Source: Nyssa sinensis (taxonomy: Eukaryota > Streptophyta > Magnoliopsida > Cornales > Nyssaceae). From it: a stretch of 64,000 nucleotides of DNA. Position 1 is the first letter of the stretch; each line of letters begins with the position of its first letter. The notes beneath the pieces are model-generated. The model saw nothing but the letters and a program-made list of their open reading frames with translations, was not told where the DNA came from and made no database searches. The DNA is taken from contig CM018032.1 of assembly GCA_008638375.1 (NCBI GenBank), positions 33,965,751 through 34,029,750 on the forward strand. The letters run 5' to 3'. A program made the translations under genes and the position numbers. Below are positions 11,855 to 21,406 of this stretch, piece after piece.

Positions 11855-13919
11855 AAAACCATGCTTTAATATGTGACCATGACAGCCAATAGCAAAGCCA
11901 CATAGGGGCTAGGGAGTAATGGCTCTCTCAAATTTTTAAATTTTTTTTTTTATAATAAAAAAATTAATAATTAGGAATTGTCATTAAAATATTTTATATT
12001 TTTCATAAAAGACTCTCTTAAGTTTATTTATTTATTTATTTTTATCCCCTAAATTTATAGTGGAGATCCCCCACTCCTAACAACCATATGAAACATTTTA
12101 ATTTTCACTTTCCGTGAATTGTGCAAGAATATGAGGAAAAATTAGATAGACACTCCTTATAATTTCAATTGTTTTCACTCCACTTCTATAAATTTAAAAT
12201 CAAATATATTTTATATTTATCAACTAAATCTGATTTTTGATAAAGGAAATAATGTTTTTATCATTTTTCCTCCAAAAATTAAAAATCAAATATATTTTAT
12301 ATTTATCAACTAAATTTGATTTTTTATAAAGGAAATAATGTTTTTATCATTTGTTTTTATCCATAAGAACCAAGTACAAATGAAAGAGACTCAAGAAAAT
12401 GTTCCTATAATTTAATCTTATTTTTATAACTACATCAACTCTTTTATAATTAATAAACATGAGAGATAAAAAATTTATTAATTATTAAGTTTTCTTATAT
12501 TTTGTTAATAAAAAATTATCTCATACATATATATAAATTTCGACACAAAAGATATCTTATATGTAATATTTTAACTACATTTCAATATTTCATAAAAAAA
12601 TACACATAATGTTCAAATTAAGCTGTACAAAAATTCTTAATATCTTTTTGAACAAAAGAAATGTTTCCTACTTTTACTCATGTTTTTACAGTTACATACT
12701 TTTGACTCTAATCAAAGTAAAATTTACAAATATAATTAGCAAGACATATCATAAATGGGATATATATGTAAATGTATAACTATTTTATCTCTCTAATAAT
12801 TAATATTATAAAAAATTTAATGAAAAAGTATTAATTATTAAGTAATAGAATTATTAATTATTCATCATAAAACAAAGTTGCTTCCTTAAAAACTTATTAA
12901 TTATAAAAGATTATTAAGTTATTAAATATTAATTATAAGAGAGTTTTGGTTTTAGGAAAATAAAGATCTTTTTTTTTAGGGGGGGGGGGATTGAAATTAA
13001 CTTTCTATATGCACCAAAGATTATTAAAGAAAAAAGGAAATAAATAAATGACGTATTTGGTTATATTTCAAAAAAAAAAAAAAACTGAAAAATAGAAACC
13101 TAAAAATATTAACTAAAAAAATCTGTTTGATAAGACATTTAAAAAAGTGTGAAATAATTTCTAAAAATGGTCTTTTTTAGAAAACTACCAAAAGCATTTT
13201 ATTTCAAAGATTTAAATTTATTAGAAAATGAATACAAGTCAAAAACCCCTGATTTTTTAAGGTTTTCTCTTTTCAATATTTTATTTTTGAAAATAAAAAA
13301 ATAACAAAAACAATAAAAATCAAGGAAGAAAATTAGGTATGGGGTAGTTTTCTTTTAATTTAATATTACTATTACTAAAATATTTTTTTTAAGCCTACTC
13401 AATTTCTGAGTTAATGAAATTTAAACCCTAAATTAATTCTCACCTCTACCTTATTAAATCAAGCGAAGCTTAGACCCAAACCTCTCCATTAGAAAGAAAA
13501 TGTAATGTTACCTAGTCACACCACGCTTCAATAGTGTCATAATTTAATCCATTATCTCACACTTTATTTACTACTATCTATTTACTTTAAAATAAAAAGG
13601 GTTAAGAGATTCTTAATTAATATTGCAGATTGCATTAGATGTGTCAAAATACAATAACTTGGAATCTCTCATAATTTTCAAAATTATCATATCTTCAAAC
13701 ATCATATTGGAGACATAAATCGGTAATCTTAAGGCCTTTTTTTTTAACATGAAATGTCTTAAGTCTTTAAGTTAGACTAATCCAATTTAATGGGGTACGA
13801 AATGACTCCACATCCTGTACAACAACAAGTCTGGGAGAGAGATTTATCTAAAAATATTTAGGAAAAATACTAAAAAATTCTTAAAATAAAATTTTCAATC
13901 GAAAACAATCCATGATATA
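11855..13919. other. AT-rich intergenic DNA
   Basis: No gene seen. Long A and T runs, a G run at 12979-12989, and an 86-bp tandem duplication at 12193-12352. Ends at the copia insertion at 13920. Confidence 0.6.
12193..12352. repeat. Tandem duplication, period about 86 bp
   Basis: Two copies containing AAATCAAATATATTTTATAT, TTATCAACTAAAT and GGAAATAATGTTTTTATCA, with only a few differences. Confidence 0.85.
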
Positions 13920-14208
13920 TGTTGACAAATTCCTATTTGATTCGGTTGACCCAATAAACAGGGAAACAAATCCCCATTTGATTCGGTTGACTCGGTAAAC
14001 AGAGAATTTATTTCCCTTTAAAACTGAGATTGTACAGCCTGTAAACTTGATTTTTTTTTTCTTTTATAACTACTATTAATTAGGGCCTAATGTCTAGAGA
14101 TTGTTTCCTGATTTCATGTATATTAGTTTCCTAAAATAGTGGCCATTATACTTTATATATTTTTGTATTTTTTCCTAAGTTGAAATATAGGAAAGATATT
14201 CGTCTATA
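13920..14208 (+). mobile_element. 5' LTR of copia E5
   Basis: Begins TGTTGACAAATTCC and ends CGTCTATA, just before the primer site. Contains an internal near-repeat of ATTTGATTCGGTTGAC. About 45-50 bp (around 14140-14185) are absent from the 3' LTR; they are bounded by TTTCCTAA words, which suggests deletion between short direct repeats in the 3' copy. Confidence 0.88.
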
Positions 14209-14222
14209 TGGTATCAGAGCCC
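14209..14222 (+). other. Primer binding site, tRNA-iMet type
   Basis: TGGTATCAGAGCCC directly follows the LTR. It is the usual plant copia primer site, complementary to the 3' end of initiator methionine tRNA. Confidence 0.9.
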
Positions 14223-14348
14223 TAGTATTTTTTTCTCCTGTTTCTTCTTCTATACTGGGAATTTTTTTCTACACAGCCTTCATTGCCTGTAATCCCTGGC
14301 CTTCTATTGTCTTCAGATACTTCAATCTCAGCCTTGAAAAATCTCATA

Positions 14349-15028
14349 ATGTCTGTCACATTCGAAACCACTATTCCAACCAACACCGAGTCAAATGAAT
14401 CTGTCCAGACTTCACATGGTGAATATTAGAACCTACAACCATCATACCGACTCAATGGAAGAAATTATCTGGTATGGTCCTAATGGTAAGGACGTATTTG
14501 AAAGGTAAGGGACAACTCAACCACCTGATTGGTCCTATACCGAGTCAAGATGATCCAAAGTTCAAGGCTTGGGACGTGGAAGACTCCTCAATTATGTTAT
14601 GGCTCTGGAATTTGATGTAACTAGAAATAAGTGGAACCTACATGTTTTTGAAAACTGTCAGAGAAATATGAGATACTGTGAAGCACACCTACTCCAAAGT
14701 TAAGGATGCAGCCTTGGTTTATGAAACTAAAATCAAGATTCACTCAACAAAACAAGGTACAAAGTCTGTTACTAAGTACTATAACACTTTGAAAGGCTTA
14801 TGACTTGAGCTTGATTACTATCAAAATATTAAGATGAAGTGTAGTGACAATGCCGCAATGATGTTAAAATTTATGAGTTTTTGGCTGGACTCAATATGGA
14901 ATTTGATCAAATTTGGGTGCAAGTGCTTGGAAAAGAAGCTTTACCTCAATTGAATGGGTATTTTCTATCATACGCGCTGAAGAGGGAAGGAGAACCATGA
15001 TGTTGGACACTCCTATTGATGAAGGATT
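14349..15028 (+). pseudogene. gag: Copia gag, N-terminal part (E5)
   Basis: Starts at an ATG (MSVTFETTIPTNTESNE). It contains the copia gag N-terminal signature YRLNGRNYLVWS and a UBN2-like segment (LNHLIGPIPSQDDPKFKAWD). The part before the break reads IEWVFSIIRAEEGRRTMML, the end of the capsid-like domain. In-frame stops (for example after HGEY and after YLVWS) and a frameshift make it non-functional. E4 interrupts the gene at 15029; it resumes at 36064 with the zinc-knuckle part. Confidence 0.85.
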
Positions 15029-15789
15029 TGTCACATCTCGTACCCCACCCTATGCGAATGCCGAAAATGTGATGCCAGTTAGCCGCCTTGCCAGTCTCCT
15101 TACCGAAAATGCGACCAACCAAAGGCAAGCTTATGAACTTAACGATGAATTGCATTCCAAATGTAGGGTCAAAGCAGCAGAATTTAAAACATTTCTCATC
15201 TCGGGAATGCAACTCATCTATATACGACAGAGTTATGTACCACATAACAAGTCTATAATCAGACAGCTAATAACTTTAGCGACAAAGCACATTTATAACC
15301 AGACATATAACACAGAGCATATCTAATCTCTCTCTAGAGTACCATTACCATGAGCCATGTCCCAACATATCTATAACAAATCAATGAATTTAATCATAAC
15401 ATGTCACTCACCTGAATAGCCTGAGTCAGTCCACCAGAATCTAAGTCTCCACAGATCAGTGCTAATCAGATCCTTGCTTGGAATGCCTCCCAGTCTACTA
15501 GTGTCATATCATTGGGCCTTCTAATCCACTGGAGATAAATCCTGAAAAATGTTAGATAAATAGACTGAGCTTAAAAAAGATCAATGAGTAACATAGATTC
15601 CTGTCATGGGTTCAAAACTAGTTCATATATACATGGTATTCACATGAAATGCATGCTTAAATGCAACTTAAGTAGAACAATGCAGCTCAAACAAATCATA
15701 TTAGAACAGAACAGATCAGACCAAAACAGAGCAGGGCCAACACAGAATGGATTAGAACTGAACTGAGTACCGATCAAACAACGACATAT

Positions 15790-15982
15790 CATCAAATGTG
15801 CCTGAACCTTCCCCAGCTGCCCATAAGCGGACGACTCGTGGGGCCTCTATCCTCTAGGGTCAGATCAGAGCGGAACAGGACAGAATTGAGTGGGACAGAA
15901 ACAAAATGTCCAATCATACATACGAGCCTTTCCCAACTACCCATAAGCGGACCACTCTTGGGGCCTCTACCCTTTAGGGTCA
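15790..15982. repeat. Two imperfect copies of a 110-bp block in the E4 LTR
   Basis: GCCCATAAGCGGACGACTCG and CTCTAGGGTCA recur as CCCATAAGCGGACCACTC and CTTTAGGGTCA about 110-120 bp later. The right LTR carries a single copy at 32360-32417. Confidence 0.7.
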
Positions 15983-16514
15983 TGCTTTGGCATAAAATTG
16001 CCCAATCCTGTGGTGGGCCCAGAATAGACTCAACATCTTAAAACATACTCCAAGTGACGTATAACAGAATAGAACAGACCCGAATAGAATCAAAATGGAA
16101 TACATCAAAGGCAGGACAGAATAGAATCGTGCCACATGTAATGTAGTACAAAAAGTATGCATGAAAGCATATGCATCAAAATAGTACATTGCAAAAAACA
16201 ATTTAGCATAAAAAGTAGTACATTGTACGAATCTAGATAATGCAAAAAATATACACCAAGTCAAAGTCAGGAGTTCGAGTTACTCACCAATTGTTACGCT
16301 TATCTCTATTCACAGATTCTCTGACAATCTCCAAATACGTCAGGCACCTCCCTGCATATCCTAGGCATTATTTTTCTGATGGCCATCATAATTGATTCAA
16401 CATCTAAAAGAACATTCCTATTCTTAAATTATCTTCCTTCTGAGGTAACAGAGTGGCAAGCTGAATCATATCAGGAAAGCAGTCAACAAGTAGCCATTCA
16501 AATACAGGCCTATT

Positions 16515-16724
16515 CTCCAATTGTAAAACTAGCGGCCTCCATGTACATATTTTGCAGCCGCGAGGAAGAAAGTCGTGCTTCACAAGCACTTCAAGTGCAT
16601 GCGATTTGCCTCTGCTTTGGCTGCCAATTACAACCACCTGAGATAACTGAATCCTCGACAATTTGCCGCCCTTAATATCTATTTGCATCAAACCTCTGAA
16701 CAGCCGTAATGGGGACGTATCCAC
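16515..16724 (-). pseudogene. Dynamin-related GTPase fragment
   Basis: Minus-strand frame with a segment clearly like the start of a dynamin GTPase domain: [19 protein letters not shown], then [19 protein letters not shown]. The P-loop is GSQSRGKS where family members have GxQSSGKS, so the lysine and serine that bind GTP are kept. The ICT-RPLVLQL form is closest to plant DRP3-type proteins from memory. Only about 55 residues are present of a protein normally over 600. The frame then runs into unrelated sequence, and no G2-G4 motifs follow. It is a captured gene fragment. It lies downstream of a taxilin-like fragment on the same strand. Confidence 0.65.
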
Positions 16725-16741
16725 CAGTCTTTAACCCACTC

Positions 16742-17020
16742 TTAGCAATGAAAATAAGCATCCTGGAATTGCTGGAATTTTTCTCCGTCAGCTATTAACT
16801 GTAGGTGCAAATGCTTTTCAGTTGCCAGCAATTGTTACACCTGTCCTGCATATAACTTTATTTGGGACTGTTCTTGGGCCAATTTCTCTTCTTGTTGCTG
16901 AATTTTCAAATCAGCAAGCTGGAGTTCCAGTGTTTTCTGCTTCAACTTCTGTGCATGTTGTTGTTCAGATAGAGCATACTGATCGAGAAGCTGCTTTAAC
17001 TTGTTTCCTGACATCTCATC
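16742..17020 (-). pseudogene. Taxilin-like coiled-coil fragment
   Basis: Minus-strand reading has a glutamine- and lysine-rich coiled coil (KLKQKTLELQLADLKIQQQ, EEKLAQEQSQIKLYAGQV). It then has an in-frame TAA at 16832-16834 and continues QLLATEKHLHLQLIADGEKF and QQFQDA before another stop. The EKFQQFQDA motif and the preceding heptads match plant taxilin-like proteins from memory. About 85 codons of a much longer coiled-coil protein are present. The stop and the lack of flanking exons make it a fragment. Alternative: another long coiled-coil protein. Confidence 0.6.
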
Positions 17021-17059
17021 ACTCTGCTGCATCTCACCTGGTCTGATAATGACTCACTT

Positions 17060-17484
17060 ACTAAAGCCTTACCGTTTGCATCCTCCTAAATTTGTATTGA
17101 AGTGCCTGCTCCAATTCATCCATGGATGCACAAGTAGAAGTGTTTCCCTACAGATTACAGAGTATTTCACCAGCTGTATATACGTTGCGGCCTGCTTGAC
17201 AATAAGCAAAGGCTATGTCTTCAAGAGAAGCCATAGAGCCAAAGGCTTCAAGCAACTGCTCCAAGTCCTTCTTGCAACTGATCAATAATTCTCAATTGCT
17301 CCTCCGACAACTCTGGTTCTGCGGCACCCAACTGCAACTCTTCTAATCGGTTTGCAATATCATCAACATCCTTATTTGTATCAGACCCCTCAATCATAGG
17401 GAAAGCAGACAGAACCTCCTCTGCTATAACGCTACACACACACACACATATATATATACCTACTGCACCGCCATACAAACACAT
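17060..17484 (-). pseudogene. Gene fragment with CUE/SMR-protein-like segment
   Basis: Minus-strand frame contains DDIANRLEELQLGAAEPELS and [13 protein letters not shown] one-base shift then continues [20 protein letters not shown] and [16 protein letters not shown], followed by a stop and more recognisable coding-like sequence (NTSTCASMDELEQALQY). The LLEAF...SLEDIA.AY..AG.N...AGEIL pattern is a CUE/UBA-like helix set resembling plant SMR-domain proteins; I am not certain. Frameshift and stop show decay. Confidence 0.35.
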
Positions 17485-18024
17485 ATATATACATTGATCT
17501 GCTGCAGCATCACTCTCCTTCTCCCCAATTTAAACAAATCATCAAAACCCAAATCTCTCATAAATTGATCCTTAAATTCCAAACGAAAAACTTGATCCTT
17601 AAATTCCAAGGAGAATCCTGTTTGTTCTCGTTGCAGCCGATCAATCGGCAACACAAAAGAACCCAAAATACTAAAACCGTATACAGCAAAACCTTAAAAC
17701 TTCCGTAGAGAGAGAGAGTATCAGTCGCTTCCAGCAGCTTCTCAGGTGAAGCTTTCCTCCTCCTTTCTCCTCCTCATCTTCTTCTTTGTGGTATTGCTTC
17801 TGAACAACAACGCCAACAGCGCTAAAGAAGACGGATGTATTGCAGGTGAGATAGGATGAGTGCTTCATCAATTCAGTAGGACGAAATTGAAATTGAGCCT
17901 CACAGTACTGTTCCTCGATAGATTTAAGATGACTTGGGGGTAGAACTAATCGACCATGAGGAAAATGCGACCTATCCAGCACGTTCTATAACAATTCGAG
18001 AGAAACAGAATTCCCGGATGCCAT
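17485..18024 (-). pseudogene. Unidentified coding-like fragments with TATA box
   Basis: Minus-strand sequence begins ATGGCATCCGGG at 18024, preceded by TATATAAATAG (about 18036-18050). It has two coding-like stretches: one near 17980 (FPHGRLVLPPSHLKSIEEQY) and one near 17666-17480 (MGSFVLPIDRLQREQTGFS, DLGFDDLFKLGRRRVM). The first is broken by a stop after 12 codons. I do not recognise either. They are collinear with the fragments below and may be the 5' end of one captured gene, or of the LTR's own transcript. Confidence 0.35.
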
Positions 18025-18179
18025 TTCCCTATCTATTTATATAGATACAGACCAACAACCTAGAAATATCCAGGAGTTCCCTCAGTCGGTTGTGGGTTAT
18101 TTCTAGCAGCTTCTTGAAGTTGCCAGGAGCTTCATGTATCTCACACTGTTTGTATTTCCAGGGAAGCTTCTGAACTACC

Positions 18180-18207
<28 letters not shown>
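18180..18207. repeat. TA microsatellite
   Basis: AT dinucleotide run, shorter in the E4 right LTR copy at 32455-32468. Confidence 0.9.
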
Positions 18208-18210
<3 letters not shown>

Positions 18211-18407
18211 TCCTTCTATCTTGCCTCCATTCGGTTGTTCTTTAACTAGAACTTTCTACAGCTTTCTCCCGCTTCTTTGATTCTTCTTTGATAATTATAT
18301 ATAATACATATACCATATTTTCTCTATGGGAGGACGACTGCAACTCCCTTCCTTTTCTTTCTTCCTTTCCAGCTTCTTCAAGAAGCTTCTGATATTCATA
18401 TATATAT

Positions 18408-18963
18408 TGATATACCATAAAAGGACAAGCCAATCAACACTTGACACGTATGACCACAGTCCGATTTATGTTCAACTAGCATGATTCTCGTTCAGCCAAT
18501 GACATCCAGATCATCACATAAGGTCGGAAATGTCCAAACAAATATATCCAGAACTGACCACAGGGTCCAGACCATAGCTTCAGATCTCGTCACCGCCTTA
18601 GCGGATTCCGAGCAGAGAATAAGGAAGCAGTCTCCAATACGGAAACTACCATTTATGATTATCTCCATCTATGACTCAATGCCCACAAGGTATCTGCAAT
18701 CTCCGATGATCATATCCCTATATTCATGGCGTCGAATCCTAATCAACTTAGGAAAGCTTCGGCCTATATATTAAACCCTAGAGGTACGCTTTTATTTTCA
18801 TGCTCATTCTTTGACTTTCAATACAGTCTTTCAAATTCCCTTACTTACTTAAGCATCGGAGCGGCTACCGCCGGAGCCAATCCGGTGGTCATCTGATCAT
18901 CTTTTTGAGTGTTCTACAGGTCACGGAGCCCTCACGTGTTGTGAGTCAAAAAGTGCAGCATCA
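18408..18963 (+). mobile_element. 5' LTR of E2
   Basis: TGATATACCATAAAAGG ... GTGCAGCATCA. A TATATATTAAACCC stretch at about 18766-18780 is the likely core promoter. Differs from the 3' LTR at seven positions. Confidence 0.95.
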
Positions 18964-18966
18964 GTT

Positions 18967-18984
18967 TGGCGCCGTCTGTGGGAA
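18967..18984 (+). other. Primer binding site of E2
   Basis: TGGCGCCGTCTGTGGGAA, three bases after the LTR and starting with the TGG complementary to a tRNA CCA end. The identical word is at 61832-61815 in E3. I do not assign the tRNA. Confidence 0.8.
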
Positions 18985-19036
18985 ACCAACTAATCTCTAC
19001 GTGCTTTAAACTCATCTTTCTCCCCACCAGAAAACC

Positions 19037-21400
19037 ATGGCACCAAATCTCCGACCCCGACAGAATACTCAGAGTTCGCAAAACGCTCAGCGTCAGCCGC
19101 CTGCTCCACGCACAAGAGGACCAGCGGCCAACCCTATGCGACAAGAGATCGAAGCAATAAAACGACACAATGACCTGGTACAGGAGCAGTTGCTAGCCAT
19201 TACTAGAACGCTGGCCACGCTCACGCAGAACCAAGCGGCGGCTTCTCCTAGCCCGCCGGCCAACTTCGTTGCAAGAACGCAACCCCCGGTTGCCACGGGG
19301 AATGAAGAACTTCGTGGGCAGGCCCCCACTAACCAGCCTGAGCACCCTTCAGGCGTTGCTCACGATGGCCGAGATCCGCAGCCATCAACAGTTCCTGGCT
19401 GGGGAACATCCGCTTTTGTCCCCGACGTGCATTACCGGAGCACTACTCGAGCCCCAACTCCGAGGGTTTCGGGAGCACCCCCGGCACCACAGGAACCTTA
19501 TCATGCAGCGCCAGTCCCACCGGTTCGGATTCCTCCTCCATCCGAAGGGCGCACTCCACCCTATTACCCTGAAGCTGAGGCTGTCAGGCAGGGTTCACAA
19601 GATGTCAGACTCAGAGACCCACGAAGGGTAGAGGAGATTGCCGAGTCTATGGACCGGACAATCGGCTTAAGAGGACCTCATAACCCTCCAGAGCAAGACG
19701 AACTGGCCAGGCTGCTCGGAAGACTAGCCACACCGTTCACCTTCGCCATCATGTCCGAAGAGAGGCCTAGAAAGTTCGTGGTGCCCAAATTCACTCTCTA
19801 TGACGAATCTGGAGATCCAGGGGATCACCTATCTCATTATCAGCATACGATGGCCCTTCACGGAGCTTCAGATGCTTTCATGTGCCGAACGTTCATCACC
19901 AGCTTGAAGGGAACAGCTCTGAAGTGGTTCCACAACCTCCCTCCGAACTCAGTTGCCAGCTTTTACGAGCTCGGTAGACAGTTCTTGGATAGATTTATGA
20001 CCAGCAGAAGGCTCAGAAGGGGGCCAGAATTCCTGCTGAATGTTAAGCAGACCAGGGAGGAATCCCTCCGGGCCTACATTGCCCGTTTCAACACCGAGCT
20101 CACTGAGATCACGGATTGCAGCCCGAAGTTCCTTGTTGCGGCCCTTACTGCCGGGCTTGCCCAAGGTGGCTTCAGAGATTCCTTGACAAAGAGCCCCCCG
20201 GCCGATATGGCAGCATTGATGGATCGGGCCAAAAAATACATCAACCTGGAAGAAGCCAACCGCTCAGCCCAAAAGGGCAAGGATCAGACCCAGAGGGATA
20301 ATCCGAAGCGGGACGACCATAAGAAAGAGGATCACAGAAGAGACTCCAACAAAAAGAGGGTCAGGAGCCCAGAGAAGAAAACAGCTCCCAGAGCGGTGTA
20401 CAATTCCGCACCAAGGGAGTTCACCAACTTCACGCCTTTGAACACTACTCCAAACCAGGTACTCCGGCAGATCCGAGATCGGGAGAACCTGAGGTGGCCA
20501 GAGCCGATCAAAGGAGATCCCAGCCTACGGGACCAAAGTAAGTACTGCAATTTCCATAAAGATCATGGGCATACTACTAACACTTGCAGGACCCTCCGAT
20601 ATGAGATAGAACAGCTCATAAAGAAGGGACGTCTTCGGGAGTTCGTCAAACAAGACGGAAGGCAGAACCCCCAAGAAGACAAGCCTCAGCAGCGGCCAGA
20701 TCAGAGGCCCGAACAGAGGCAAGAGCAGCGGGAAGGACGAAACGAGCCTCAGAGGCAGAACAACCATGTTATCTACGTCCTCCATGCTGACTCCCCTGTT
20801 ACAGGAATGTCCAACAGGGCAAGAAAAAGATATGCTCGGGAGGCCAGAACCGCCCCAGACATCTTGCAGGTCTCCAACGTCGAAAAGAGGCTCAAGCCAG
20901 GGCCAGAGATCCAGTTCACCGAGCAAGATCTAGCAGGGGTACACTGCCCTCACAGTGATGCCCTTGTTATCACCCTCAGAATCGCCAACTTCGAAACTAG
21001 AAGAGTCCTGGTCGACACTGGCAGCTCAGTCAACATTCTATTCTATGAACCGCTTAAGCGGATGGGCATAGACCAGGACAGCGTCAAGCCCACCACTACC
21101 GTAATGGCAGCTTTTGATGGCAGCCTCAGCACCCCCCTGGGGAGAGTTGACCTTCCTACCACTATTGGGGAAGGTGAAGGGCAGAAGACCACCATCTCTG
21201 AGTACATGGTGTTGAACATGAAGTCTCCATACAACGTCATCATCGGGAGACCCTGGTTACACCAGATAGGGGCGGTCACTTCGACCCTTCATCAGTGTCT
21301 GAAGTACGTCCACAATCAGAGCGTGCACTAGGTCCGGGGATGTCAGCCAACCTCACGAGAATGTCACGCTATTGCCCTCAAGGAGACAGCTCCAAAATAG
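19037..21400 (+). CDS. gag-pro: Gag-protease polyprotein of E2 (one premature stop)
   Basis: Encodes the capsid and nucleocapsid precursor with the aspartic protease at its C-terminus. ATG 19037 sits in ACCATGG. Residues 1-220 are low-complexity and proline-rich. About 245-400 is the retrotransposon gag domain (KFVVPKFTLYDESGDPGDHL, TALKWFHNLPPNSVASF). 410-450 is basic. The zinc finger is near 503-516, and the protease motif LVDTGSSVNILFYE has its catalytic Asp at residue 660. Frame comparison with E3 shows the natural end is the TAG at 21398-21400. E2 has an extra in-frame TAG at 21329-21331 where E3 has a serine codon (TCT), so the E2 product would end 23 codons early at 764 aa. Same frame as pol. 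Confidence 0.93.
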
Positions 21401-21406
21401 CAATTA
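21398..21406 (+). promoter_or_regulatory. Predicted readthrough stop between gag-pro and pol
   Basis: TAG CAA TTA in the frame shared by gag-pro and pol. It matches the UAG-CARYYA context that drives stop-codon readthrough in tobamoviruses. Pol is open without interruption from 21401 to 24742. E3 has the same nine bases at the same place (minus strand, 59396-59388) although flanking codons differ. This would yield a small fraction of gag-pol fusion. Confidence 0.75.

Noticed and set aside
14209..14222. tRNA-Met gene fragment
   Set aside because: Only the primer-complementary stretch is present; its place right after the LTR makes it a primer binding site.
14913..15326. 137-codon open frame as a gene
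   Set aside because: It crosses the junction between copia gag and the E4 LTR at 15028/15029; only the first part is coding, and it is gag.
15984..18147. Helitron or Pack-MULE as the named carrier of the gene fragments
   Set aside because: No CTRR end with hairpin, no long terminal inverted repeats and no 9-bp TSD were found; the breakpoints share only TCA.
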